A stretch of DNA of 64,000 nt from Austropuccinia psidii (taxonomy: Eukaryota; Basidiomycota; Pucciniomycetes; Pucciniales; Sphaerophragmiaceae), in contig JALGQZ010000002.1 of the NCBI GenBank assembly GCA_023105745.1, forward strand, positions 79,563,785-79,627,784, given 5' to 3'. Under the pieces are notes generated by a model. That model worked only from the letters and a program-made list of their open reading frames with translations, ran no database searches and was not told the DNA's origin. A program made the translations under genes and the position numbers. Positions 1 through 11,477 of this stretch are shown in pieces. Numbering within the stretch: the stretch's first letter is position 1; each line of letters opens with the position of its first letter.

Positions 1-675
1 AATAAAAAAAATAAAAATTATCTAGTACCCAAGATTAGGGTTACTACTCTAATAAAATACTTTATCCAGTAAAATTAACACCATTTATCAAGATCTTAAA
101 ATTACTTACCCCTTTAAAAATCCAATATCAAAGAACCTTACCTCTTAAATTTAACAAATACTATTTCATCTCATTATTAAAAACTCTTAAAAAAATAATA
201 ACAAACCTTTCACAAATTATTTTACTCTATTATAACTATACCTTAACAAAATTACCTTTACCAACACCAATCAAATTTTCCAGAAAACCTTAAATAACCC
301 ATCCTACCAAGGATTTATCACCAAGAAGAAACACCTCACCTCAATTTAACCAAAAATATTAAAATTAAACAGACAAGTATTTCATTAGAATCTAAAATTT
401 AACCAGAATTACTGCCATTATTTTTCATATTATTTATTAAATAAGTCTGATCTGAGACTGCTGAATTTTGTCTTCTGCAGTTGTAAAGCCACTTACTAAT
501 TTTATTTTGGTTTGTGAGCTCCAAGGAAGATTTTGTTCAGTATTTCAGAAGGGGCAGGCAATACACCCTTGCCACCCTTGGTTACAGGAGTTATTAGAAA
601 TTAAAAACTAGTTACCTGTGATTTCCCCCTCCAGGTACTGCCTCATTTTAATCCCACACAAGAGGAGTTCCCACA
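1..675 (+). repeat. LTR fragment of the giant LTR retrotransposon family (3' end, plus orientation)
   Basis: This stretch is the reverse complement of the first ~675 bases of the LTRs at 29049 and 47862 and ends in the same terminal GTTCCCACA. On the plus strand it is therefore the 3' end of an LTR whose start lies outside the window. The base after position 675 does not begin the primer-binding site that follows the 5' LTR of the full element, so this is a solo LTR or a 3' LTR. It is visibly more diverged from the other two LTRs than they are from each other, which suggests an older insertion. Confidence 0.88.
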
Positions 676-1122
676 GTGTATGACACATAGAATGCTGTAC
701 AGAAACTGTATGGGACCCCAGTATTGGCTGAAATATGAGGTATTGAAGTAAAAACAAGCTCCTTTGTCTATTTGAGACCTCATATCATGATTATGGGGCA
801 TTATCCCATGGTAAGGCTGTATATGACAGCAGGTGGGAATCTGACCTCAAAACAGCCATAAATTTGTCAATTCTTGAGATATTAACCTCAGAATTGGTTC
901 AGTGTGTAGCCCTGTATGTTCTCTACACAATGGTACCTCATTTGATATGGGTATCATTAAATATGGCAAAGCTATCCCATGTACAAGAGTTTTGTACATT
1001 TGCGTGGTTTAGGCAAAAAGCTGTATTAAGCTTATTTGGCCCATACCTTTTTTTCTAGTTGAGATATGGGGAAATGGATGACACCATCAGATAGCCCTGA
1101 TTGTGCTCTTTCCAAAAAGACC
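676..1122. other. Intervening sequence, no recognisable feature
   Basis: This stretch lies between the LTR fragment and the start of the chromovirus LTR. A 64-residue ORF at 864-1058 has no recognisable motif. No tRNA, coding pattern or terminal repeat was seen. Confidence 0.5.
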
Positions 1123-2772
1123 TGTCACAACCACGAGTTTGACCCTCCTCCTTGATGGTTGCGGCAATCCAACCTGGAGCCAAGTTGGGGCCAATTGGCC
1201 ACATCATATCATTTATGGCCCATTGGCCCCTTTTGGGTGTTCAATGGCTCTTATGCCACAACCCATCCCAATGGCCATTTATGGCCTCAGGCCATATCCT
1301 GCTGCCATTGGCCCTCTTTGCCAATTCACAACTCACCAACCCCCAGGCCTTCATCATTGATTTTGGGCCTGGGGGGTCCTTTTTGTCTTCTAGGGGTCTC
1401 CAGGCCCCCTAGCCACCACCAGTGGATCCAGGCCCCCCCTTTTCATTAGGGGGTCTTGGTCCTAAATGGCCTTTTTGGGCCATTTAGGCTCCCTACGGTC
1501 CGTACGGTCCGCAGGCCTTTTAGGCCCCTTTTGGCCTAATCCAATGAGGCCAAAGGGGGCAACCACCTAGCCCCCAAGGCCAGGTGGGTCCCAAACCACA
1601 TCTGGGCCCACCTGAGCCAAAATTGGCCAAAAACACCTTGGACACCCTTTTGGCCATAAATCACGTAGGACTCATTTTTGGCCATGGACCACTATGGACC
1701 AATATCTCCATCATGGCCTCTGGCAACCACCAGGGGCCACCAAATCAGTTCATCAAGCTTTTCCCTCAACTTAAGGAAGATTCTTTCATTCCTCCATGCA
1801 CCCCGTACTCAAGGTTGCAGGAGTGGTGCATATATGGTGTTACATACCATTATGCACCATTTTTGCTCAGCAATTCAATGGTGACATTTTCAGGACTCAA
1901 TTCCACCTTCTCAACTCAAGGCACCAAAATCCAACACCCATTTTGAAGGAGGACTTTTGGACTCATCAGTTTGGTAATCCATGACGGCAAGCAGAAGACC
2001 ATTCAAGGACTCCAACCACCTGGCTTTGCAGGAGTTGGGTTGGTACTCTTATTCAGGATTCTTCCAAGGTTCATTCTCAGAGGTATTCCATCATTTCAAT
2101 CAGTTGTCAAGGCATCAAGTATTTCAATACTCCTTGGACAACTCAATTGGTTCATACAGGTGGCAATCAATCAACCTGTATGTACTTGGCCCAATTGGGC
2201 CAATTCATATTCCACTGTGGGAATTCAATCACACAATTCATTCTCAAGATGGCCAGAACTGTATCGGCGCGATTGGGACAATACAGCCGGTGATCCACCT
2301 TCAGGATCAATCTTTCAGTTTTTCACATATACTGGCCACCTCTCAGCACCTGGGGACTTTTTCCCCAGTTAATTAATATATTGGATTTATTTTTGTCTCT
2401 ATTTTCTTTTACATTATTAAATTTAATACTGATAATCTTAAGTCAGTCATTAGCACCTTTTCTCTTTCTTTCTTCGCCTGTCAGTGGATATTGGTGGTCA
2501 TATCCTTTACTAATTCCATTGTTCTTTATGGAAGGTTGAAACAGTGAATTGAGGATTCACTTGGTTGGCTTCTTGGCTTTTGGCTTTCTTTTATCTTTGG
2601 CCTCTGGCTTCATTCTTATTATTCCTTTTATCTTTGGCATATTTGTCCTTTCCCTTATTCCTGCTTAAGAAATATATCCCGTAGTATTTCTTATCATCTT
2701 TTGGAGCCCTCCAATTGAGTTCTTGATTCCTGAGTGCCAGGCCCTCTTGCTTCCATAAGAGCCCCTGTGACA
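1123..2772 (+). repeat. 5' LTR of a Ty3/chromovirus-type retrotransposon
   Basis: The proposed LTR starts TGTCACA and ends TGTGACA, a 7-bp terminal inverted repeat with TG..CA ends. Its last ~100 bases (GGGGCTC, CTTGCTTCCATA and the CTGAGTGCCAGGCCCTC region) match the end of the independent LTR at 60508-61245 read on the other strand, which supports the 3' boundary. The 5' boundary rests only on the inverted ends and the TG rule. The first half is rich in GGCC motifs. Gag follows about 810 bases downstream. No canonical tRNA primer-binding site (TGG...) is visible after position 2772, so priming could be unconventional. Confidence 0.7.
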
Positions 2773-3584
2773 TTATATTGATTAACTGCTATTTTCTTTT
2801 CATTCTATTCATTCATTCTTCATCATTTTAATCATTCATTCTTCATCAATTTCATTCATTCATTCATCGAAATTATGACTCTTTAAAGCTTATGAAAATT
2901 TATGATTCTTTGTCATCTCTCAATTTTCTCTCATTCATTTCTTCATTCTGAAAATTGAAAACTGACCCAAATTTTATTTTCTGTTTATCTTTTCAATCCT
3001 AATCTCAATCATCAATCTCATTTTATCCTTCATTTCAAGCGTCTTGTGATTTTGATTTTCACATTTTTCATCAAATTATTCAGACACGTTCTTCATATCA
3101 GGATTCAATTTGATTTTCTCTTCAAGAATTTTGATTTCAGGAAGAATTCACTTGATAATTGATTTGATTGACTGATTTTGACATAATTGATATTGACCTC
3201 AAGATTTTGATTGACTGATTTTGACATAATTGATATTGACTTCAAGATTTTGATTGACCTGAAGACTTTTCCATTGATTTGCTGAATTTCACATCAAGAC
3301 TTTGACATAAATTGATTTTTGACTCAAGAATTCATTTGACTGATTGATATTCACTGCAAGATTTGATTGATTGATTTTATTGACTCCAAGATTTTCATTG
3401 ATTTTGATTTTTGACTTCAAGACTCATCCAATTTGATTGATTGATGTACCTGAAGACTTTAATTGATTCATTGATTTTCCCCCTCAAGATTTGATTTGAT
3501 TTGATCCTCAAGACTATTTCGGTTTTTGCCTCAAGTTTTATTCAAGTTTTGAGTCTTTTATTTAAATTTTACTCTTATTCAATC
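2773..3584 (+). other. Untranslated leader of the chromovirus, T/GA-rich with short direct repeats
   Basis: This is low-complexity sequence dominated by TTGATT, GACTTCAAG and TTTTGAC words. It includes a near-perfect direct duplication of about 42 bp at 3167-3208 and 3209-3250. It separates the LTR from gag, and no long ORF is present. It probably contains the packaging and dimerisation signals of the element, but nothing in the sequence proves this. Confidence 0.55.
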
Positions 3585-4922
3585 ATGCCACTCCAACACT
3601 CACCTCCTGCAAGACAGACAAGATCCCAGGCTCGAACTCAAGCTGTTCTTACTCCTACTCCAAGAGTTCCTCTTGATGGCACCCCAGCAGTTCCTCAACT
3701 GAGGGCCCGATTAGATAGAGGACCCCGCATGGAAGGAGCAGCACCATCCAGGAAGGAAGGAAGAGTCCCAAGAAGATCAAATTCTTTTTCAGGAGTAGTT
3801 GGCGGTTTTCCAGGCATGTCAAGGACTAGTTTCAAAGGTCCAGCTGAATACAGCGAAGAGGAGGAGGAGAATTCTGTGGAAGAGGAAGAGTCTGAAGGGA
3901 CTGAAGGTGTTCCTGCTCCGGTGGGGGCATCCCAAGGAACTGGAAGACCAATTCTAGCCCAGTCTGATCAGCCTGTCTCTCACCAATCTGAACCATCCTT
4001 ATTGGCCATCATGCAGCAAATGACTCAGATCATGGCCAATCTTCAAGCAGCTTCTTCTTCTGATTCATCAAGACCACCAGCCTTCAAGACTTCATCTATG
4101 AAGGCACCAGAATGCTTTGATGGGACTCAGCCCTTCAAAGTCAGAAGCTTTATTCAGTCATGCCAGCTTATCTTTCATAATGATCCGGCAAACTTCTCTC
4201 AAGACAGGAAGAAGGTTCTTTATGCCACTTCATTTCTTATTGGCAGGGCTGCAAAATGGATTGAGCCTTATCTTTCTAATCTCACCAATCAAGACTCAAG
4301 TTATCTTCTCAATTCTTGGCCATTATTTGAATCCCAACTCTTCACTTTATTTGGAGACCCAAATGAAGTTAGAAAAGCTGAAGCAGAGTTGGATGGCCTT
4401 AGGATGAAAGAAGGTGGACATGTTTCACTATACATAGCCAATTTCAGGAGTTTGGTTTCAAGAATCGGGGATTAGGGAGAAAGAGCTCTCATCCATCATT
4501 TCAGGAAGGGATTGCCATCCAGGATTCTGGATCAATTGGCCTCCCATCCTTCAAATATTGATTCTCTTCAAGACTTAATGGACGTTACCCTGGAACTTGA
4601 TACCACGTACCATTAGAGGCAAAAGGAGAATAATCATCATCAAGAGAAGAAGCCTGAATCCTCAAAGTCAAGTTCTTCTCATCCTCAAAATTCTTCAAGC
4701 TCAGGTCAAAAGAAGAAGAAGAATTTTCAGAAGAGGGACAAGCCCCATTCTTCTTTGTTGAATAAAGATTTCAAGCTCATGAACTCTGAAAAAGAAAGAA
4801 GAATCAAAGAGGGTCTTTGTACCTATTGTGGTGGGAAGCATAGTCTTGAGTCCTGTTTCAAAAGGCCTCAAAACAAGCTTACCCAACCGTCAGGCAAATT
4901 TCCCAGCCAGGGAAAAGCCTGA
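3585..4922 (+). pseudogene. gag: Ty3/chromovirus Gag, two in-frame stops
   Basis: Gag is the capsid and nucleocapsid polyprotein of the element. I chose the ATG at 3585 because the 28 residues upstream look like untranslated leader. The reading frame holds a Pro/Ser/Glu-rich N-terminus, a retrotransposon gag (capsid) domain (around FDGTQPFKVRSFIQSC through LFGDPNEVRKAE), a Lys-rich linker and a zinc knuckle of the form C-x2-C-x3-H-x4-C (CTYCGGKHSLESC) near 4818-4856. Two in-frame TAG codons interrupt it, at 4473-4475 (probably a former TGG) and 4614-4616. The frame is otherwise open to the TGA at 4920. This copy cannot make full-length Gag without readthrough. Confidence 0.85.
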
Positions 4923-4936
4923 GTGAAGATCATGTT

Positions 4937-5532
4937 GTGTTCAATGGTCTTCACAGTTTTCCTTCCAGAGCACAATTGTGCATTCTGAATACTGGTGTCA
5001 AAAATTCTCTTAAATTTTTTGTCTTTTCTTCTCTTTCTGATGTTTTTTACAGTATTCTTATTGATTCTGGTGCTACACACTCATTTATTGCAAAGCAGTT
5101 TGTTCACAAGTACTCATTGACTACGTCAGAACTCCCAGAGAAGATTCCCCTTATCATTCTTGACTCCTCTGAGTCTCCTTCCTTATTTGTGACTCACCAT
5201 ACTAGATATATGGTTGAGCTCCCTTCCTTCCCAAGCTTTGAATGGAACTTTTTAGTCATCGATACTCTCAAGGGACAAGACCTCATATTGGGCTTTGACT
5301 TTCTCAACCATTTTAATCCTTCTATTGATTTGAGGCAAGGGCTGATCACCTTTAATCCTGATCATTTGGACTATTCTGATCCTTCTAATTCTGTCCGTAA
5401 TGACTTTTCTTCTGCCAAATCTTGTGCAGCTCTGGTTGGTGATTCTAGAACACCATCATTTCCGTCTTCTGTCCATATTCCTCCCCTTAATTCCTCACAG
5501 TGATTACTATCTCCTACAGCTGAAGTCTTCAA
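4937..5532 (+). pseudogene. Retropepsin-like aspartic protease, 5' remnant of pol, truncated
   Basis: This frame differs from gag, as expected for a frameshifted pol. Residues 41-50 (LIDSGATHSF) contain the D-S-G-A catalytic triplet of retroviral-type aspartic proteases, and the second conserved block is near residues 110-125 (DLILGFDFLNHF). A TGA at 5501-5503 interrupts the frame. Plausible codons continue to about 5531, where the sequence changes abruptly to the AT-rich foldback repeat. The RT, RNase H and integrase that should follow are absent. The chromovirus was therefore cut by the repeat block or by a deletion at this junction. Confidence 0.85.
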
Positions 5533-6974
5533 ATAATAACAATAAAATTACCAATATTAAAGTTATAAATTAATATAAATACTATTTATATCAATTATAG
5601 AATTATTAAAAGTAATAATAGAGAAAAATTATTATAATAAGAGTTATAACCTACTTTAAATGATTAATATAATAATTTTGAATATTTTTACGCCTAGAAA
5701 TGTAAATACAACTTATTTAAATTGTAGTTACAATAAAATTTTTAAGAGAATTTACAAATTTTCTTGGTTTTACGTGGAATTGAGTTTTTTAAGAGAAATT
5801 TAAACAAAACAATTAAATAATTGCAATAATCACATCAAAGATGAAGATTCTTATGATATTATCTTTGGTCTTTAATAATATAAAAGTTTTATATATAAAG
5901 AATAAAGGAATCACCTTTTTATTTAATGATTTAATGTTTTGTAAGCATCTGAGGGGAAAACAGAGTAAAAAGAGCTCTATTTATATTAAATTCCTTCCTC
6001 CTAGAGTCTAACAGGCTTCTAGTAGACGTGCACTGATCATATCCACTGGAATTGATCAATATTTTAAGGCTTGGTGATGATTACATCATGAACAAACCAT
6101 ATTATCTCATTATTATGCCATTATTTAGAGTTATCACTATAACTCTAAGTTTGATGATGTCAAGGCTTGCAAGAACCCCAAAATTCCATGATTTTATTAG
6201 TTTTAATCATAAACTAATATTATTCACCAATTTTATCATTCATATGACTGTTAAACTTAATTTAAAGTTACAGTGAGTGATCATAAATGATCAAATTAAG
6301 CTCAAACTTTGATCCTTGATAGCTTTTAAGTTTTACACGCTACAGAAATTCAAAGAGTGAATTTAAGTAGCTTGGCATAACCTTATTATTCTTCTAAGAG
6401 CATTTCATTATATCATAAAAACTCTATTTTTGATGAGTTTTCTTGTAACTCATCTTTTCTGTTGAAATTCAATATTTTAAGCTTCAAACCAGGATTTCAA
6501 GGGGTTATACCTTGAATATTATAATAAAAGATACATCATTCTGCACGAATGAACTAGTAGAGTCCAACTGTCTACTTTTTTTTAAGTTTGGACCACTTTC
6601 ACAACAAAGTGGTCAACAGCTCTATTGATTTTAATCAATAATCCCTTACAGATTTTAACCTTGTTTATAACTTGTGAAATGAAGCTCATTTCTGTATTCC
6701 TACAGTAATTACGTGATATATTTATGGTTCATCACTATATCATGCATATTTCAAAAGATATCAGCTAAAATCCTTGAATATATGGGTTGACCAAAAAAGT
6801 GCATAAATTCAGCTTAACTCCTTAAGTATTGACTTTGGAGATTAGCTTCTTAATTGTTTTATGTGTGGATGTTTATGGAGAATCCAATGGTACTATCTAT
6901 TCTACATGTTGTTTCATTGGTATTTGAAATAATTAAGGATTTATGTTTTTTATAAGGTATTATTACTTATAACT
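5533..6974 (+). repeat. AT-rich foldback repeat, copy 1, left part
   Basis: About 1.44 kb of very AT-rich sequence without convincing genes (the 74-residue ORF at 6052 is repeat-derived). It aligns in the same orientation with 50240-51670 of copy 2, sharing runs such as ATGATCATAAATGATCAA and GGACCACTTTCACAACAAAG. It aligns in reverse orientation with 28480-29048, so the repeat is palindromic. The right end stops exactly at the CACTA-like element. Joined to 27591 onward it recreates an uninterrupted repeat. Confidence 0.8.
6972..6974 (+). repeat. Target-site duplication ACT, left
   Basis: ACT lies directly outside the left terminus CACCAGGG of the CACTA-like element and is matched by ACT at 27588-27590. 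A 3-bp duplication is characteristic of the EnSpm/CACTA superfamily. Confidence 0.8.
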
Positions 6975-7362
6975 CACCAGGGCGAATCTCGCGTCAATCG
7001 TCGGCGATTGACTTCACATTGCACCGCTGTCAGTATAAAATCTTGCTTCAGTCGCATTAGTGTCACTTTATAGTCACTGGATTTAGTGGGTCACGTCACG
7101 TCAGCGTCAAGACAACGTCAATCGTCACATGTGTCACATGCGAATGTCACTCAAAGCCCAAACCCATTTCAACACTATTCACAATGTTCAGGTAATTTCA
7201 CCTCATTGGCTTCTGCATCCCCACCTAATCCGCCCCGATGCTTTGCATGCTTACGAGCCCGCACCGCCCTCCAGATGAGACTCCGACACTGCCCCCCCAT
7301 CTCCGTCCTCACCACTCCTTATGCTTTCACACCCCCGCCCATACCATCTTTATGCTCACGTG
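6975..7362 (+). repeat. Left terminal inverted repeat and subterminal region of the CACTA-like element
   Basis: The terminal inverted repeat covers about 6975-7012 and pairs with 27550-27587. It is followed by clustered subterminal words such as GTCACGTCACGTCAGCGTCAAG and AACGTCAATCGTCAC (7084-7145). The same core (CGTCAA / TTGACG) recurs inverted in the right subterminal region. Such clusters are usual transposase-binding sites in CACTA elements; their function here is inferred. Confidence 0.7.
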
Positions 7363-8028
7363 GTGCACTCCCGACATGCTCCCGACATCACTTATCCTTA
7401 CGCTTGCTCAAGTGCCCTCCCGATATGCTCCCGACACTGCTTACAATCATTACGCTCGCGGAGTGCACTCCCGACATGCTCCCGACATCACTTATTCTTA
7501 CGCTCGCTCAAGTGCCCTCCCGACACTGCTTATCCCTACGCTTGTGTAGTGCACTCGCGACATGATCCCGACATCACTTATCCTTACGCTCGCTCAAGTG
7601 CCCTCCCAATATGCTCCCGACACTGCTTACGATCATTACGCTCGCGGAGTGCACTCCCGACATCACTTATCCTTACGCTCGCTCAAGTGCCCTCCCGACA
7701 CTGCTTATCCTTACGCTTGTTTAGTGCCCTCCCGACACTGCTTATCCTTACGCTTGTGTAGTGCCCTCCCGACATGCTCCCAACACTGCTTATCCTTAAG
7801 CTTGTGTAGTGCCCTCCCGACACTGCTTACCATCCTTACGCTCGCGGAGTGCACTCCCGACATGCTCCCGACACCACTTATCCTTACGCTTGTGTAGTGC
7901 CCTCCCGACACCACTTATTCTTACGCTTGTGTGCTGCCCTCCCGACATGCTCCCGAAACCACCTATCCTTACGCTTGCGGAGTGCCTCTCAACATGCTCC
8001 CGACACAACTTATCTTTACGCTTCCGTA
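7363..8028 (+). repeat. Minisatellite of about 15 units in two length classes
   Basis: These are tandem units beginning GTGCCCTCCCGACA or GTGCACTCCCGACA and ending in CTTACGCTTGTGTA, CTTACGCTCGCTCAA or CTCGCGGA. Long units (48-51 bp) contain an extra TGCTCCCGACA; short units (37-40 bp) lack it. The classes are interspersed rather than in blocks. Long ORFs on both strands (for example 7086-7565 and 7796-8110) are products of the repeat period, not genes. The same CTTACGC and TCCCGACA words recur downstream of the TET/JBP gene at 12960-13155. Confidence 0.85.
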
Positions 8029-8564
8029 CTACATCCATAGTGTACGGTGGCTTGTTGGCGTACACAATGGACGTCATCGCCGAAATATGCTGAGTGGCCT
8101 TCTCTGCCAACAGGACCTCAGGGGAAATTGGTCAGTATATTCACAATGTTGTGGTTAGGGTTTAAATCATGAGACTCACAAATTAAAACCTAATAAGTGG
8201 ACTATTTAAGACAAGAATTGTGTCTCCTTTTTCGGCGACAAAACCATTTTATTTCATATCATTCAAATGGAACACTTTGCTTAGTCCTTACCTCATGAGC
8301 GTTGAATAGTTCAAAAGTTGACTTGAGTAGGTTTCTCACTAGTCAACTTTATTCAATGTCTCACAGGGAAGTGATTTCATTTTCATGATATGAAATAAGT
8401 TGCAAAACATCGCCTCCTTCAATTTCCCGCCAAATCGCATTTTGCAAATGCGATTATTTTACTTGCACCTTTTTTCTTCAATTTGGATCTTTTTATTCAA
8501 AAATTTTCAAACAAGTTATCAATCAACTTGTCACCATCTATTTGCTTAATAAACTACCTCCGCT
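8029..8564 (+). promoter_or_regulatory. Presumed 5' region of the first cargo gene, with a palindrome
   Basis: No ORF is supported here. At 8041-8064 an imperfect palindrome has arms TGTACG/CGTACA, one of the recurrent intergenic palindromes of this element. The region just before the ATG at 8565 is pyrimidine-rich, as in many fungal 5' leaders. The promoter role is inferred from position only. Confidence 0.35.
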
Positions 8565-10805
8565 ATGGCCCGAACCCCGGGAAATTCAACTGAATTCAAT
8601 GAACGACCAACTTCAGCCCCAGAGAGTGGAAGTGAAATCTCTGATATGGCCAGTAGTCGTGAATTAGGCATTGAAGTAGAGAGCCAGTCACATGAAGATA
8701 ATCAAGATCCACCAGTTCTTCCAGAATGTTAGTATACATCCATCTTGAGTATTTCTAATCTCTCAAAACCTGATATTGTGTCATAGCCTTTATTTCAGGT
8801 CAACCTCCAAGCTCTCAGAAACCGAATTTTAAAACTTATGAGAAGGAAAAGACTGTTGAACCTTGTGCACCGACAGAAGATGATGGGCAAGATGATGTAA
8901 TTTTCAGTGGGGAGGTGGAAATTATATCCAAGGAACAATTTGTCTCCAACATTGCTCAAACAATCCCAAGGCTCGAAAAAATTCAAAATGATAGTAAAAT
9001 TCCTGATTATGTGCGTCAAAAGATTGCTGAAGCCATGAGCCTCCTCAAAATGGATTTGAACCGTAAGTCCATTAATAATTCAAAACAAAATTGATAAAAA
9101 TAGCTGCTTACAATATATGGGCAGGTGTGGAGGTGGGAGAATCTCTACCTGAAGGATCTCGAGTTGTAATTGGATTTCCAGGCAAAGGATTAGGAAAAAG
9201 ACCAAATATACATGCGACCAAAAAAACAAACAAAAAACGCCGTACCTTTGAAGCCGCAAACAATTCTCGCGATCAACGTCATGAAATTATCAATGTTGAA
9301 GGGGACCATATTGATAATCAACCTCCGCATACTGAACCCCCCCCAATACTCAATGAAACAATCCATGATGAAGCTCCACATACTGAAAGCCCCCCGATAC
9401 CCAATGAAACAATGCATGATGCAACCCCTCCCGCCTCTCCTCGGAATATTCAAGCCTTTCAAGAAAGGGAAACAATTAAACATGATACAATGGGACGAGA
9501 TATGACTGATATAATTCCCGACGCTGAGCCCGAAGTGTCATCCGCTGCGAATTTTCAAGGAATATTTTTATCCCGCATGGAAGAGTTTGCAGGCATTTTG
9601 AATTATCACTCCAATATTTCTCAACAATAATGGAAAAGGGGGCTTGATAATATCAATAGGATTTACAAAAATAGATGGGACAATTTACCAACAAAGGATG
9701 CTCATACATTCCTGCCCGTTGGTATTAAGGTGATCAGTAACCGAGATCTTAAAATGTCGGCTTGGCTGCAGGACCTTGAGATGGCAGGTGAGTTTTTTTT
9801 ATCTTTGTGCATGATACTTGATTATTGGCTGTTGACTGGTGATATAAATTGTAATATACAGGGTTAGATTTTTTTAAGCCAACCGAAACAGAAGCGTTTT
9901 TTGATCACAACATTTGGAATCTCAAATTGATGAAGGAATCAGCTAAACCTCCAGATAATCTCCCAAAATCTGAACACTCCTTCTTCAAAATGGTTCAGAG
10001 CCTTCTTTACCCCGCGAATCCAGTTAAACATTTTTGGGCAAATGTTATGTTTGAATCCATTAGTTTAGTCTCATACGATGTGATTGCACCCAAACCATAT
10101 GTTGCACCAACATCAAATTCGACTGATCCTCTTGGACTCGAACGCGGAGCAGTTGAATACCTTGCCTCCTGCTTGAGTAAATCAAAGCAACGTGCGACCT
10201 AACTCAGCATTGAAGGTGGCGGGGCTGACAATGAGATATCCACAAAGCCGCACAAGAACCTTGAGGATCTAATGGATACAGTTATCCATTTGATGATTGC
10301 GTACAACATGGTACGTGCACATACAAAGGTCGAAGTTAATGGCATCAAAGGAAAACTCACGAACTCAAAGAAAAATGAGGCCATCAAAGATCTTTTGGCG
10401 TGTCACAAGAATCTTGGAATAAATCGAATTTGCTATGGTATATTAGCGGCATTCTGTGCAGCGGGGGTTCGTGGTTTGATGGTATGCTCAGATGACTGGA
10501 GAACAAGCTCAGTTAAAGGGGCTTTAGCACTAATTGACATTTCCGCAAAACTTTCAGAGGGTAAAAATCTAGTGGAGCCAGTGTGGCTACGTACTAATAA
10601 GTATATATGTAATTTACTGAATAAAAGTTTCTTCTCATCAGAGTCTTTTAACCCCACTGTACCTCTTAGATTTGAATTTGCACGATGCTTAGTATTAGAC
10701 TTTGGTGATGCCTGGGTGGCGAAACGCGGTCTTGGTTCAAGTAATGAGGTCACCTTGATGGTACCCAGGTCAGCTAAACTCACAACCAGGATTGACCCGT
10801 TTTAG
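8565..10805 (+). pseudogene. Unknown transposon cargo gene, four exons, two in-frame TAA stops
   Basis: I do not recognise this protein. It reads as four exons joined by canonical introns: 8565-8727, 8799-9062, 9125-9787 and 9862-10805 (donors GTTAGT, GTAAGT, GTGAGT; acceptors TTTCAG, GGGCAG, TACAG). All exon phases agree, giving 678 codons. The N-terminal 200 residues are Glu/Ser/Pro-rich. A basic stretch with GKRPNIHATKKTNKKRRT resembles a nuclear localisation signal. A Pro/His/Thr-Glu repeat (PHTEPPPI, PHTESPPI) follows, and the C-terminal ~300 residues look globular. TAA codons at 9628-9630 and 10200-10202 interrupt the frame; each could be a former CAA. A separate regulatory product of the transposon is possible but unproven. 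Confidence 0.65.
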
Positions 10806-11382
10806 ATTAGCTTTGTACTAGATAGATTGTAATTTATTTTTGCAAAGTTATTTATGAATTTAATAATCATGACTTCCTATCCTACTACTGCCCGGATGCC
10901 ACAGTCTGAGTACCAATAGTAATTGTACGGCGGCATGCCTCCGTACATCATTGCAAAGACTCCAACAAGACGCAAGCTGAGTCAGGCGTTGTGCCCGCGA
11001 GTAGCACACGTGGGGGCATTGCGGGAAGTCGCGTTTATCACTTCCCGCCAGCCCATAATAGGCAAAAGGTTCCTGTGTCTTTCAAGAGGAGTGGGATAAC
11101 TAGGGTTCCGCAGCAGGATGCATATTGCATTTGCGTGTGCTTGCAATATTCCAAATGGTTGGATTGGAAAGTGATTGCATGGGAACATCAATATGTCAAA
11201 TTGAATAATGCACTATCCACTGCAGTTTTCAGGTTCAGGTATTTGAGATCGCGAATTCGCAAAGGTCAGGTGTGATCTTTCTTTTTAGCTGCAATCAAAA
11301 AAGATTCATCAACCGCAATTCAATTTAGGTGATACTAATAAATCAGTAATCATTCGGTTTCATTTCATTTTCTGCTGAAAGC
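10806..11382 (+). other. Intergenic region with a GTACGG palindrome
   Basis: This separates the first cargo gene from the TET/JBP gene. An imperfect 24-bp palindrome at 10924-10947 has arms TGTACGG/CCGTACA around GGCATGCC. ORFs of 69 and 94 residues overlap on opposite strands at 10982-11275 and show no recognisable motif. No terminator signal can be assigned. Confidence 0.4.
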
Positions 11383-11477
11383 ATGCCATTCATGAAAAAA
11401 GGAAAAGAGCGTAAAAGGGAACTCGCGAGAAAGCGACGGGCTGAGGAAGGAAAGTGTGAGTTTCTTGCTTAATCTCA

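Noticed and set aside
7086..8158. Several overlapping ORFs on both strands in the minisatellite
   Set aside because: All frames stay open because of repeat periodicity and composition; none has non-repeat coding content.
9190..9505. ORFs antisense to, or out of frame with, the first cargo gene
   Set aside because: The four-exon plus-strand model explains the region with consistent splice phases; these ORFs have no recognisable content.
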